Shown here: positions 1-12,354 of the stretch, one piece after another
Layout of the letters: every line of letters begins with the position of its first letter
Position numbering within the stretch: position 1 is the first letter of the stretch
Assembly: GCA_003993805.1 (NCBI GenBank)
Contig: RSEF01000005.1
Coordinates: 20,544,352-20,608,351, forward strand
Source of the DNA: Himantopus leucocephalus
Lineage: Eukaryota; Chordata; Aves; Charadriiformes; Recurvirostridae
Direction of reading: 5' to 3'
DNA length: 64,000 nucleotides
The notes under the pieces: model-generated
The model's input: only the letters and a program-made list of their open reading frames with translations
The model's database searches: none
What the model was told of the DNA's origin: nothing
Position numbers and translations under genes: made by a program

Positions 1-3000
1 TAAACCAAAGCAGATGGGAGGAAAGGAATTTACATGCATTAGTAATTTTAATTTCAGCTCATCACATACTGCCATGGCTTCTTTAATACAGTCCCTAAAT
101 TCACCAGCTGAGAAACGAATTCATGTTACAGATCACGGACAAGGGCCAGCGTAGGGAGTATAGTGACAAGCAGATCATTTTTATGCAAACATCAACAAGA
201 CTATTTGCAAGGAATGCTCCACAAATGAATATCACTACCTGCAACTCTTCAGTGCAAGGAAGGTAAATATATTATGACATCCCAGTAAAATACCACAAGA
301 CTTTCATTCAACTTGGCTCACAGTGCATTGGCATAAGACTGAGAACTGCATGCCTTTATAGACCTGACGAGACCTAATTAGTTACCATGGGATCATTCTG
401 CAGCAGCACAGTCCCTTCCTTTTATAATTTCCACCTTATTAAAAGGGAAGAAAAATGAGATAAGTGAATTATACATCAACTTCTTTTCAAAATTTTTAAG
501 GTTATCCATCTGTTTAGGATAGCACCTTCTAGGTCCTGCACAAAAATCCTCCATAAATCCAAACAGATTAACCAGACTGCTGAAGAAAAAATATTTTGTC
601 AGAAGTCACATGGGATCTGATGACCAGCATTAGGACAGCCTGAAACAAAACCTGGTTTATCTGGTTTTATAATCCTTTTCATACAATAACAATCCACATA
701 CCTTGCAGAGATTTTGGGTAAATTTGCAGTTAACATGCTGGTTTGGAGCTTTGGGATTACTGCGGCTAATGAAACATCATTTGTTTACCAGTAACTTTCT
801 ATTCCTTTTCAGATTGTTAGATCTGTTGCTTGTATTGCCACTGTATGTTCACTGTATCTCTGAGAACAAGAGCAATCTAAGGGCATGCCTACACTAGCGA
901 CTACAGGTCTGCATAGAGATCTCAGAACCAAAAGTATAGCCGTGAAGGTACTGTTTTGAATAGTGCTATCTGGTGCAGTCTTTGAATCGCCCAACACAGC
1001 AATATTGCTTTTGGGATCTGAATTAGCATCTGCATCAGTTCAGCTAGTCTAGCTTGTGTGTCTCTAACATGGGGCTGCACTGAGGATTACAGATATATCC
1101 TGTGAAGAGGAAAGAATCTCTTTTATCTGACAAGTGCTCTTTCTTGTGCCCTGGGCAATGCTCAGTTACTTTGCATGGAGACACTCTCTCCCCATGCAAA
1201 CATTCTAGCTCCTTAAACATGCATAGTCGTTACACCTTTACAGGAACATAGATGCACCATATCTCTGAGACAGAGTTCTGCCTAGGAAGATTCAGCTGTC
1301 ATCGAAACACAGTCTTCTTCCACCACCATAATATCCTTATTCTTGCCTTATAGGTGGGTTTTCTGGGCCAAAAAGACACAATCTTAAGGTTCCTTAGCAA
1401 AACACACTCACAAGTGAAATCCAGTGGTATTTCACTTCTGCTGCGGTGTAGTTTAAACCAAGAAAGACCAGCCTGGATCCAATCTCCCTTTTCTAGCAAA
1501 GTCAGTAAATCCAAACCTGCAAAAGATGAAAGTAACATTACCTGAGCCTATCAGCACTGCTTGGCTTGTAGCCCCTAGAGAGGGCACTTCCCATTCAAGG
1601 AAAAGAAATGAACTGCCCTTAACGGTCTTCCAAAATAATGCTCTGGCAAGAAAACTGCTCTATAGCACAACTAAAACAAAAGTAGCAGAACTATAAGACA
1701 GTTTTGCATACACGAGACTTTTACATCAAGTTTTTTCTTCGACTTAGTATATATCTGATCATGTTGAAATGAGTAACTTTTTGGTAATTCCTTGGTAATG
1801 TTCTGTTTTTTTGTAGAGCCAGGTGAGCATACAGAGGTGTGGAAGGGAATGACAGTTATCTAGCTGAGACTGCCCAATGAACCTCTATCCATTTTGCGCA
1901 CATTGTAATAGGGAGAAGGCAAGATATAAGAACACCTGAAAAACTTTAGCTGGACATACCACAACTCTTTAGTTTTGCTTTAGTAAATTTGAGCAAACGT
2001 TTACACATCACAGAAGTCACTGAACCAAATTTCTTGATAATTCAGTCATATTCTCCCAGAAAAAGCATGTATTACCCAGGCAGGTTTAAAAAGTTCTGTC
2101 TGCTCTGCTATTAAATGCAAATTCACAAAAAAGGTGAGCGGGAAAGCTAATTAATCTTTAATTCATGGAGTATTTATTCTTTCGTGCCTTTTTTCCCCCT
2201 CTTAAGAAGATCTATGTTCTCCAGTCACACCACATATAAACAGTTTATCAATGCCACTTATGCCTATTAAACCTTATTACCTGGGAAATGCTGAATTCAC
2301 AGATTAGAGATTTTTGGAATGTAAAAAGCTTTGTGAATAATTTAGGAAAAGACTGATAAAGGAAACATAACGGGTTGTGCTCAGAGGGCTATCTTATTGA
2401 CTGTGAACAAATTTGCTGTCTCAAGGTTTTTAAAAAAATCTGAGAGTAACTGCATTAAGCCTGCCAGACATAGGAATGAGTAGCTATTATTTTATCTTTC
2501 GCAATCCTCTGCTCAAGCCTGGCTTTTCACAGTTCATCAGAGAAAAAGCTTTTGAAATACTTAATCTGAGCAGACATCTGTAGCCTTAATGAGCATGAGT
2601 CACGGTCTATCTCCAACAAAGACACTACTGTAACAACACATTTAAATTCCAACTGGTTAAAGAGCAGAGCCGCAGCTTGGAAGGTTAAAGATGACAAAAA
2701 TCAGATACAGACAGGCAGAGCCTCTGCACATTATTTACTTTTTGTGCTAGGAGTTCATAGGGCATCCAGCTAAGTCTCCAAAAGCTCTTAAATTTCTCAT
2801 CCTTGATGATTTTATGTCCCACTAGAACAAGTCTTATGTAGATTTTGTGCACTGGACTTTCAGAATATTCTTTGCTCTAGTGATGTCCTTTCTGAACCAG
2901 TTATCTTTTTTCCCTACTGCCCTTCTCCAACCTACAAACAAGATCCAGCCCAGACAGCACAGCACCTTGACTTCATGGGGTTTCATGCTCAGTTACCATT

Positions 3001-3801
3001 TGTTCCCTTCTCCAAGCAGCTTGATATTTCCCTTAGACAATCCAAGACAAGGATTTGTTTTCAACTGCACTGAAAGTGTGTTTTCTGTCCTGCTTTGGCT
3101 TTCTCCGTTGAAGGCACAGAAGAGAGATCTGTTAATAGAGGTGTTACACATTGTAAACAGACGTTATCTATGGGAACTGACCCAAGTAATACAGTATGAT
3201 TATATCTTTGCTTACCAGATACTTGGTAATGGGTAAGACTTCTGGGAAAGCAGCAGGATGAAACCCCAAGCTCCTTTCAGGAACATCTACAACAGCGATG
3301 GTTCCACATCCAGACAACACTGACCTGCACAGATGTCCTGGCTTGAAATGGCACCAGCTTATTCTGTGTTTCACCCTGTGCTAATCACAAGTGTCCCTAA
3401 TACCCACAGACCAGAACCACAGCAGCGAGCACAGCCCTTGAGCTAATAAGTTGGAGCAGAGGGTGGCTCTATTCCCAGTTCTTGAAGTTGCCCATCATGT
3501 CATTTTCTCCACCTCTGCCTGGCTCCCTGCCCTGCTATCCCCACCTGAAAACTAGCTAATGATGTTCTTGGGCTCTCAGGACATCCTCCCAAGCCCTTCT
3601 GTACTGACAAGAACTACATTGTCCTCAAAAGCATAAATGTTTCAAATACTAATCAGAAGTCTAAATACCACTGGGTGCCCTGTCTTTGCCTATTCTTTCA
3701 GATGACTGAAAAGACATTCGTGACCTTGCCTGCATAAACAGAGTAAGACATCTTGATATGCAGAATTTGTTCTCCATCTATCCATACATTTATTTTTTTT
3801 T
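1..3801. other. intronic sequence, nothing recognised
   Basis: AT-rich unique sequence. A 129-codon open frame at 2847-3236 (+) has no domain, no homology I recognise and no coding-like composition, so it is not called as a gene. No simple repeat over 20 bp was noted. Confidence 0.6.
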
Positions 3802-3921
3802 AATCATTATTGGTATTAGTGTAGCACCTTGGAGCTCAGCAATGAAATAGTATTTTTCTGTATAATGTACTGTACAGGCTCTGAGCCAGACAACAGCCGT
3901 TGTTCCAAAGAATTTAAAGTT
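3802..3921 (+). repeat. ancient amniote-type interspersed repeat fragment
   Basis: After a T-rich lead, the segment reads GTGTAGCACCTTGGAGCTC, then CTGTATAATGTACTGTACA, then TTCCAAAGAATTTAAAGT. This is the layout of an old amniote repeat that in turtles and crocodilians reads roughly GTAGCACCTAGGAGC, then CTGTACA, then CCAAAGAGCTTACA. I recognise the layout but cannot assign a Repbase name with certainty. The divergence suggests an old insertion. Confidence 0.55.
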
Positions 3922-5301
3922 AAGCATAAAACTTGGAACTATATATAGTTATAAACCTATACAACTAGCCAGCAAGACACAGATAAACCTCAAGCCAGTG
4001 ATAGTCAGCAGAATTAGCAGCAGTCTCAGCATGTCTTATTCAGTGCATAAGAACAAGTGCATTACCCATGCCTTCCTCCTCAGACTTAAACCCCTCATCC
4101 TGACCACGTGTTATAAGAGCAGTGCTTTCAAGTCTTTGCACCTGCTGAAAGAGCAGCTGAGTCATCAGACTGGAGATCAAGAGCCTCACCTCTCACATGC
4201 CCTCCTTTTTAACTTCTGCAGGGTAGGATAATTATTCCATGCACTTCACACATAGCAGTTTAAAAAAAAAAAAAAAAAAAANAAAAAAAAAGGAAAGTAG
4301 CAAACTGAGCAAATAAGTAGAAAACTAAGAAATACTTAGCAGTAGCCATGGTAACTAAAGATCTAAAATTAACTTGTCAGCAATGTAAAAAGCTGCAAAG
4401 CCAAAATCTGCCACGAAGCATGGAAACAATAGGTCCAGGCTTGGCAGCTGGATGGAGGCCAATGAGGAAATTAAAGTGTTACTCAAATGCAATTCAGGAT
4501 CACTTCGACATCAATCTAAGCAGCGCTTCCTGGACACGTGATAGCCCAAAAGGCTAGTGGTGTAATTTGATTAATTCACAGCCAGTATGGAAACTATGGC
4601 CAAAAGCAGGGGCAGAACATAAAATGGATGAACTTTCTAACGAAGCCCTCATTTCTACACAGAGGGGTTCAGTCACTTCTTTTTGTCTCCTCTTTCTCCT
4701 TTGAAAATTGAGGGTCACCATCAAGGAGACTGCCATGAAGATAGTTACTATACACTTCTCAAAATTTTATGACAGGACGATGCCACTCAGCAAGAGCCTG
4801 ATGCACTGAAAGCTCTAGGGGCTTCTACTGCTATTGTCCTCCTCCCAGTCACTAAATTACATCTGTTCTGCAGAACAAAAAGCTCAAATAGCAGCACCAC
4901 TAAAAGGCTCTTTGGTGGACCAAGCTTATATAATAAGCAAGAAGGTGCTTCAAAGAAAGAAAACTGTACTGTCTTCATAGCATAAATGTGCTCTTGGTGC
5001 TCTTGCCAAGACCTTCGACAATGAGCAGCATCCCAGGCTCTAGCCTCAATGCTTGCACTGATGCTAAGTTGGAGATAACAGCAATTGATCTTTCCATCTA
5101 ATCTGCAAAGAGATATGCCAGTTTCACATTGTTCAATTCACAAACAATATTCCCCAACTGAACGAAAAGTCCAGATTTTGGGTCTCTGGTTGCTGTGTAA
5201 TCCATTGTGTACAATTAATGAGTAGGTTTGTATAGTCCTGAAAGTTAGAACAAAAGAATGTTTTAATGGAAAGGTTAACAGAACTGTGAAATTCAACCAG
5301 C
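3922..5301. other. intronic sequence with only a poly-A tract
   Basis: AT-rich unique sequence between the ancient repeat and the first LTR. Apart from the A-run at 4262-4291 nothing is recognised on either strand. Confidence 0.6.
4262..4291 (+). repeat. poly-A tract containing one N
   Basis: A run of about 30 A, with a single N at 4282 marking an unresolved base or small join. No LINE or SINE body is recognisable directly upstream, so it is not called as a retroposon tail. Confidence 0.85.
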
Positions 5302-5659
5302 AAGACTGTGGTGGTTTAGGCCAAATCAGCCACGGGGGATGTTTGGGACCCCAGATGGGACCGACAGATGCTCCCCTCTACCCCTCTTCAAAAAGAGAGG
5401 CAGAGGAGGGAAAAAAGAAACATGAGTTTAGAAGGAACTAAACTACTTTAATGAGATATTAATAATAGAATACAAATGAAATAATGAAATATATACAAAA
5501 CCGTATCAAGCTCCCAGGATGACAATCATGACACTGGCTGGCACTGGGGAAGTCCCAGGCCAGACTCAGTGAGGGACGGGAACTGGATTCTGCATCTGCA
5601 TTCAGGGTCAGGACCAAAGGCAGACGAACAAACAGAGTCCTCCTCAGACGTTGGCCATT

Positions 5660-5682
5660 GAAGAAAGAGGAAGAGAGAGGGG

Positions 5683-5718
<36 letters not shown>

Positions 5719-5725
5719 AAGAGAG
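5660..5725 (+). repeat. (GA)n-rich polypurine microsatellite
   Basis: Sixty-six consecutive purines with a GA-dinucleotide core (about 5683-5720), inside the LTR and 18 bp left of the assembly gap. It is absent from the matching part of the 10.5-kb copy, which is truncated before this point. Low-complexity sequence like this probably caused the gap. Confidence 0.9.
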
Positions 5726-5743
5726 CTGACCCTTTGATCCCTC

Positions 5744-5843
5744 NNNNNNNNNNNNNNNNNNNNNNNNNNNNNNNNNNNNNNNNNNNNNNNNNNNNNNNNN
5801 NNNNNNNNNNNNNNNNNNNNNNNNNNNNNNNNNNNNNNNNNNN
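5744..5843. other. assembly gap of 100 N
   Basis: Exactly 100 N, the usual placeholder for a gap of unknown size. It lies within the U3 part of the minus-strand LTR, next to a GA microsatellite. Confidence 0.99.
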
Positions 5844-6760
5844 ACTGAACAAAACTGGTCCTGTTTTACCTCAAACCAGGACAAAGACCCAAGCAGACTC
5901 ACAGTCTCCAACATCAGCTTTATCTTAATTTCTTTAACTAATGGCATAACAAGTATATTTTCTGCCAAATACCCTTGGGAACACTGGCAAATGTATATGC
6001 AGGTGCATCATCCTGTCTTCCGCAAAGGTTAATTCGAGTAACAGAGCTCTGAGGTAGGTAACAGCCTGGACGTTGTATCAGCTCCCTGCTAGCACAGAAG
6101 CATGCTTTACCTTGATTAATTTTGAAAGTTTTAAGAAGTTTCAAGTCAAAAGGAAGGGAAGTCAAAAGGAAGGAAAATAGATTGGTCAAAGGCCATGGGT
6201 GGCTTTGCATTTCCTATTCCAGTGTGACCCTAAGAGTTTAGAATCCAAGTTTCCATGACATGCTCCTTGCAATCATTTGAATATCTAGGAGGAAAAAAAA
6301 ACCAAAACCAACTCAAAAAGAAAGTAAACTAATTAAAATGAAAATCAGTGGATGAAATGTTTGTTTTTATCATCTACCAACTATGAAACTAAATTACACC
6401 GCGTTGTAAAAGTTACCAATTTATCTTGGGTCATCTACATGCCTGCAAAAATGCATGTTATTTCAATAGATTGTCTGGAAAAAGCTGAATGTGGGATGCT
6501 GTACAGGACAGACAGATGAATTGCATTTTTACAGTGTTTATTCTGGAGGCTGGTAAGAAGAGACACATACTGTTGAGCTAGAATGCGCACATTAACTTTT
6601 TCCTAGATGTCACATTAGTGGTACGGACAGCTGATGCATAAGAATAATAATAAGAGATGCGGTGCAGGGCTTACGGAGCCTGCAGAGTCAGCTATACTTG
6701 TCAAGGAATACTGCTTAAGTGTGATTCAGATATACTGTAAAGTAAGTTTTTAGTAAACTT

Positions 6761-6788
6761 AAAAAAAGTAAAAAAAAAAAAGTAAAAA
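6761..6788 (+). repeat. A-rich simple repeat (A7GT A11GT A5)
   Basis: Three A runs separated by GT over 28 bp. No retroposon body is visible upstream. Confidence 0.8.
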
Positions 6789-7665
6789 TCAGCTTTTAAA
6801 TTAATCTAATCATTCAAGGACTGTATTTTAGTGGCTCTGCTTTTTGAAAAAGTGTTAGTACGAAGTCCATGCCCTGTCTTATACATTACTACTATCAATC
6901 CTATTTTTTTCTAGAATTGTGAAGAGGAAGAGATATTGTCAGATACACAGTCTATATAGCTTCCCTTGTTCAAGATAGCATCCTAATGATTTACAAACCA
7001 TTAGCAGGTTGTGATCCTGAGTAAAAAAATCATCAAAACAGAAAGCAGAGACAGACAAGACCTGCTAGGTCACCTAATACCTTTCCTAGTGTCACATTTC
7101 ACATCATCCATTCATTCCTACCCAATATCCCTTCACTGACTGCTTCTAGGATGCAACAGAGGAAATGGGAGGCAAATCCATTCTAGCAAAAGACCTTCAG
7201 GCTGCCCTGTCTGCCTCTAGGAAACAGAAGGAGACTAGAGAGGAAAGCAAGACCACAACTGAGTGGATTTGGTGGAGATGAGCTCAGTGCTTGGTTCCAC
7301 CAGAGAAAGCACCTGCGTGAAGTTACATCATGAGATGCTTTGCTTCTTAAAGTTATCCTGACTTTGCATTACAGTTGTTTGACTTACTAATTAATGTTCC
7401 CTTCTAGCTACAAGCTCTGTAAATTCTGTAAATGGCAAGAAAGTCTTGCCAAACAGTGGCTCCAGTAGCTTCACTATGTTCAGGTTACACCTTCAGGAAG
7501 GTCTTAACAAACTTACTTGGTTGCAAAGCAAACTCTAAATCTTTCCTTTAATATTACAAAAAAAAGAAATAAAGCATAAAACACAACAGCAAAGATGACA
7601 ACAGTTGGTTGTGAAAGTAGCTCTGTTCAGCCTTCATGATCACAAGACACAGACTATCGAATGCC

Positions 7666-7750
7666 AGAGAAAGAGAGGAGGAAGAAAAAAAAGAGAAGCG
7701 AGCAAAGAAAAAAAAAGAGAGAAGCAAGTGAAACAGCGAGGAAAAAAAGC
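7666..7750 (+). repeat. polypurine (GA/A-rich) low-complexity tract
   Basis: Two almost uninterrupted purine blocks (7666-7698 and 7704-7724) followed by a further A-rich block. The complementary T/C-rich strand gives a serine- and phenylalanine-rich open frame that is a composition artefact. Confidence 0.8.
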
Positions 7751-7894
7751 TGCATTTGAAAGCTAGTGTACACAAATGGGACACCAACTAGCATCTGGAT
7801 GGCAATAACACCTGGAAGAAGACAAACTTGTGCTTTTCATCCTCTGCTAAAAATCCCACCTGATCAGAAAATATGACACTGAAAATAGGGAGTG

Positions 7895-8500
7895 GGAGGG
7901 AACCAGTCCAAGTGGTTCTTTACAAAATGGAAGGCTTTTCAGGGAGGCCCAAAGGGCTCTGCTCTGAATCTGATACTATTCAAGAACTACCTGAATGACA
8001 AAGTAGAGATAATATCCTTATTCAGCTTGCTGTTAGGCAACACAAGCACCCTGCTAGACAAGATCAAAATTCAAAATAATCAGAAGATAGCAGACATGGT
8101 CAGGATCACATGTAGTCAGGTGTCAGCAGAGAACAGGGTATTAACTGGCAGTGAAAAATGCAACCCAAACAGTACCCATCCCTAGCAAGGTGTCTGCTGG
8201 AGTATGTATCAGCCTAGGACATCACACTTAAAAAAACCCAAAGATGAATCAGAGCTTGGTGGAGAACAACATGAATTGTCAAATGTCCATAAGACACCAA
8301 CTACCAAGAAAGGCTGTAAGAATTGGGATTGTTTAGGCTGAAGAAAAGACTGCAAGGAAGCTTTTAATATTTTCAAATACAGAAGTTTGAAATGAAAGTG
8401 AATCAAAACAATGCCAGCTCCAACTAACAATATAAACTCAGTGCTTTCAAAAGCTGCAGGAAAGTGTCCCAGATGACTAACAAGAGACATCACAGCATAG
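7895..8500 (+). mobile_element. diverged CR1-like LINE remnant (reverse transcriptase region)
   Basis: The plus-strand translation retains GPKGSALNLILFKNYLND, which lines up with the reverse transcriptase motif GxPQGSxLGPxLFxxFIND of CR1. About 350 bp further on, GATTGTTTAGGCTGAAGAAA corresponds to the CR1 ELGLFSLEKRRL region. Stops and indels break the frame. The element is old and opposite in direction to LDLRAD3. Boundaries are approximate. Confidence 0.65.
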
Positions 8501-8814
8501 ACCTAATTGATTAGAGCTGCTACCTTTGTCTGTAAGTAAACAGTAGTAGCACCACATGCCTCCGTGCCCTTAGACTTCCAGCTACCCTGACCGCTCTGAT
8601 GGTTTTATTTATTGTAGGGACTATCATCCCTTTATGTCCTCAGGAGAGTTTCCCAAAGTTCTTCTGCAGAATATCAAAAATCCTATAAATTTTAAGTAAC
8701 TACAAGTCAGGTTGAATCTGAACCACTTACCTGCAAAGGCAAAGCACCAGAACAACTTCCCGGCACCTTCCTAAGCCACGTGTGTAGCTCTGGTGTCATA
8801 TTCAGCTTGCTAAG

Positions 8815-8905
8815 TGGCAAGGATAATGAAGCACTGGAATAGATCGCCTCAAGCTAACAACAGTCTCATCTCGATGCCTCTTTGGAGGCACCTTGAGACC
8901 TCTGA
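8815..8905 (+). mobile_element. diverged CR1-like 3' coding remnant
   Basis: The translation around 8826-8850 reads MKHWNRSPQ, matching the CR1 C-terminal block VVKHWNRLPREVVES. It lies in the same direction as the remnant ending near 8500 and is the next CR1 block expected, so both may be parts of one old insertion with an unrelated or heavily decayed stretch between them. Confidence 0.5.
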
Positions 8906-9939
8906 TAGTCCTGAATGTATATGCTGGCCTATAGTCCAAAAAAAAAAAATTAACAAAACCTCCAGCCCTGCCAATCAAATAAACCAAAACATCCCATAAA
9001 ACCCAAATTTGGGTTATTTCTCCAAGTAAGCTAACAAACTTGCATTAGTTTCACCAAGTCTGACTACAGATAAAGAGAAAAAAGAATGAAAACACCCTCT
9101 AACAATGAGGACGGATCTACTCTTGTAAAGAATTTTATCTCACTTGGTGCATGATCCCATCCTACTGCCAAGTTCAGTAGAAGTTCATACGTCATTGATA
9201 AATCTATAAATTCTACAAGCCTTAGAAGCTAACCATGCATTCATAAAGGAAGAAGGAGCTCATCTACTCCTTTAGTATGTAGAAGAAATTGGATAGCTTC
9301 CTTTTGTGCATGGACTTAGCATAACATTTCAGACAGTAAATCAGGCTATTATAGTACCTGGGACTTCTCCAGAACCTTCATTCCTCTTTTTGAAATATGC
9401 ATTATAAAAATTTTGGTCTCACTTCAGCCAGTTTTCATATAGATTAATTAAGCCAAAAATATCAATAACAAGACCAAGGAAAATCACTGCACTTGATGAA
9501 AGGTTGTTTATTCAGCACTGAAAAACACAGCCTTATGAATGTCAGAGTGCCAGATTTTATTCTCGCTGAAGATGTAGTCTTGCTTTTTGTTTCCACAGAG
9601 ACTGTGGAAACATTTATTTTCCCTTTGACCCTGGCTGACTGACTGAACTAGCCATACTGAATCGTGCAATTCTTGATATGAAAGCATGTATACAATGCAA
9701 GAAATAAGAATGTATTTTAAAATTTGTATTAAGAGGCAAGAATCATAATTATTAATCACTATGCCAAGATAATTACTGTATGCAAGGACAAATTAAGAGA
9801 TTTTTGGTAGCACACTTAGATTTCACATTCTGCATGGAATGACTGGAGGCAAATAATAATGATTAGTATAGCTAAGCATAGTTTAAAAGGCACTGAATTA
9901 GCTAATATGTCATATGAAAATGAACCTTGATTGACGGAA
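8906..9939. other. intronic sequence, nothing recognised
   Basis: AT-rich unique sequence with a short A run at about 8939-8949 and no other recognisable element. Confidence 0.55.
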
Positions 9940-10460
9940 TCTTAGTCTAATTCATAGCAGTGGTAAAGAGGGTTAATAGAAAACTGGCTTATCACAACCA
10001 GAGGATATTAAACATATCATTGCAAGATTCTACAAAACCCCAATAAAACCATGTTTGAACACTGGCATCCTATTTTGGCCAGCTTATTTGAAGACAGACA
10101 GAATTAGGTTGGTGAGTACAGCACGAGAAACAAAGATGATGAATGGGGAAACAGGGCTTAAATATCAAGAGAGAAAAAAGTAGGACTTATTTAGTCTTGA
10201 GAAAAGATCATTAAGAGGAGACATGATTGAAATATTTATAGTAGCCATGGGTTATAAAAATTAAGGTCAGTGACTCATTTTTAGATTGTTGACCAGACCA
10301 GAATTAAAGACAACAAGGGTAAAAGGGAATAGATGCAAGACAAATTTAATGATACACTTCACAGAAATAAGAGAAAATAGGTGAAATGATGTTTTGTGAC
10401 TATATTTAAACCAAAGCTGAGTGAATGTATAGAATATGTGCTGGGGAATAACCACATCAT
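9940..10460 (+). mobile_element. diverged CR1-like LINE remnant
   Basis: Segments such as TTTGAACACTGGCATCCTAT, then AACAAAGATGATGAATGGGG, then TTTAGTCTTGAGAAAAGATC and AGGAGACATGATTGAAAT follow the order of the 3' third of CR1 ORF2 (the VQFWAP, ATKM, LFSLEKRRLRGDLI blocks). No frame is intact. Edges are uncertain by tens of bases. Confidence 0.6.
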
Positions 10461-10521
10461 GTGGGAAAAGCTTCTAGGGAGCATCTTTTGTAATAGCTGA
10501 AACATCTCTTCACTTCAATCA

Positions 10522-10837
10522 GCTGCCTTTGGTCCCGATCTTGAATGCAGATCCGGAATCCGGTTCCCGTCTGTCACTGAGTCCAGCCTGGGACTGCCCC
10601 AGTGCCAGCCGGTGTCGTGATTGTCATCTTGGGAGCTTGATACGGTTTTGTATACATTTCATTATTTCATTTGTATTCTATTATTAATATCTCATTAAAG
10701 TAGTTTAGTCCTAAACTCATAAGTCTCTTTTTTCCCTCCTCTGCCTCTCTTTTTGGAGAGGGGTAGAGGGGAGCATCTGTTGGTCCCATCTGGGGTCCCC
10801 AACATCCTCAGTGGCCGATTTGGCCTAAACCACGACA
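10522..10837 (+). mobile_element. 5'-truncated LTR, avian ERV-L type, plus orientation
   Basis: It is the 3' half of the same LTR found at 5307-5883, in the opposite direction, ending GGCCTAAACCACGACA. The shared part runs from TGCCTTTGGTCC to the terminal CA. ATTAAA at 10694-10699 is conserved as a poly(A)-signal variant. The 5' half (U3) is missing; unrelated sequence and a CR1 remnant precede it. Without a 5' end no target duplication can be identified. Confidence 0.85.
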
Positions 10838-12316
10838 GATTAATTGGATCTGCAGAAATTTTAAAAATCATTGTTAAAACAAAAAAGGTTAAGAGTTTAC
10901 CTAATTTTGAACAGGAAGAAACAAAAACATTTACTACTACTCCTTTATAGTACAGATGCAAATAACTAACTATAACTAAATAAGAATTTCTTTTATAGTA
11001 TGCTGCCTTCAAGTATTTACAGACAAAACACAGAAATGTTACAGTAATCTAACAAGATAGGTGAACACATTCCTCACCTAAAAAGAAGGCTTAAATTAAT
11101 AAAATGATTCACCTAAAGCTGCAGACCTAAAAATTGTCAGCCAGGGTCAGAAATGGGAGTTCTTGGCTTCCATCAGCCATACCTTGCTCTCCACACACAC
11201 ACTTTAATGGATTATTTACTTTTTCTTTACCGTCATAAAGGAGGTAGCTTTATTGCTTTATTCTTAAGGTGCACTTTATTATCCTTAAGCAACTCAGTAC
11301 TGTCCTCCCCAGCACTCTGTGGTATTTTAACAGGCCATCTACAGTGTCCGCACATTCAAGATGGAGACTGATTTAACATGCCTATGTATCATCTTAAAAA
11401 TTTGACTAAACACAAATTAGGAAAGAAAACTATAAAAAGAACAAAGTCACACTGGATTCTAGACTAAGTGGAACATACCAAATATCTGGAAAATATTGAA
11501 TAAAACCCCCAAACAGATCACATACGCTCTCTCCTCATGACTCCTTGCTCCCTTTACAATTTTTCTTTAATTTTTCAGCTAATTTCTGTTTCTATAGATA
11601 AGGACCCCATAAAAAAGACCTCTGGAAGCTAAGGGCCTGACTCTGATCTTAGCATCACTGTGTACAGCAATCACTCTTGGCTCATGTTGTTGAAGATCAA
11701 GATGGTTGCTCCACCTTATGCTTACCTGTGTAACTCTACATCTTTCTCTTTGAACATTTTAAATGCACAAACAATAAAAGGTGCAATTTGCTTTGATCGG
11801 GCTTTTCAAAGAAGTTTCAAGAGCTGGAAAGTTGGAATATAATGGTTACTTATGACTCAGGAAGTGACGGATGACCTGGGAGACATCTAGATAGGAAAAA
11901 CAGATCCTAAAAAGTCATTTTCACGCGCTGGGGTGTAACTACCCTGCCTTGGGAGTTCCACAGCAGTTTTGAGGGGATTAAAACAAAGAACAGCCTCCAT
12001 AACTAAGCCAGCTAAAAGCTTAATTAAATACAATTGCTTGCTGTGCTTCCCTTCCCCAAACAGCCTCATGCATATTCATCACTGTAATTACAGCAGAAAA
12101 AAATCCACAACTAATTATGCCACACTTCTCATCTTCTATATGCCAGGAATTTTTTACATAATTACTACTGAAATTAATTGCAAGTTAGTTAATTTTGCAC
12201 TTTGTCCTCTCCAGCTTAATTGAAAATTAAAATTTTTCAAACCAAGTCATTCTTGTAAGCATGGTGCTTTTACCTCAGATGGTGCCATACACCAAAATGT
12301 TCTTTTAATTGCTTTT

Positions 12317-12354
12317 AGTAATGTAGCATAGAGTACTAGTAATGTAGCATAGAG
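12317..12354 (+). repeat. 21-bp tandem duplication, 1.8 copies
   Basis: AGTAATGTAGCATAGAG begins at 12317 and again at 12338, with TACT between the copies. Confidence 0.85.

Larger units (their letters stand above)
5307..5883 (-). mobile_element. solo LTR, avian ERV-L type, minus orientation, with 100-N gap inside
   Basis: On the minus strand the element starts TGTCCTGGTTTGAG and ends GGCCTAAACCACCACA, the TG...CA borders of avian ERV-L-type LTRs. It is flanked by an exact 5-bp target duplication, AAGAC at 5302-5306 and 5884-5888. A poly(A)-signal variant ATTAAA (minus strand, 5452-5447) sits where the R region would be. The stretch 5307-5624 matches the copy at 10522-10837 in roughly nine of ten bases, in the opposite orientation. 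A GA-rich simple repeat and an assembly gap occupy the U3 part. No internal viral genes are present, so this is a solo LTR left by recombination. Its direction is the same as LDLRAD3. Confidence 0.88.
5889..7894. other. intronic sequence with two low-complexity tracts
   Basis: No gene or transposon recognised. It contains an A-rich run (6761-6788) and a purine-rich stretch (7666-7750). Confidence 0.6.

Noticed and set aside
2847..3236. 129-codon plus-strand open frame
   Set aside because: No domain, low-complexity hydrophobic start, no splice or promoter support; consistent with chance in AT-rich intron.
5459..5968. 169-codon minus-strand frame with Ser-Leu repeats
   Set aside because: It crosses a 100-N gap, and the repeats are the translated GA microsatellite inside an LTR.
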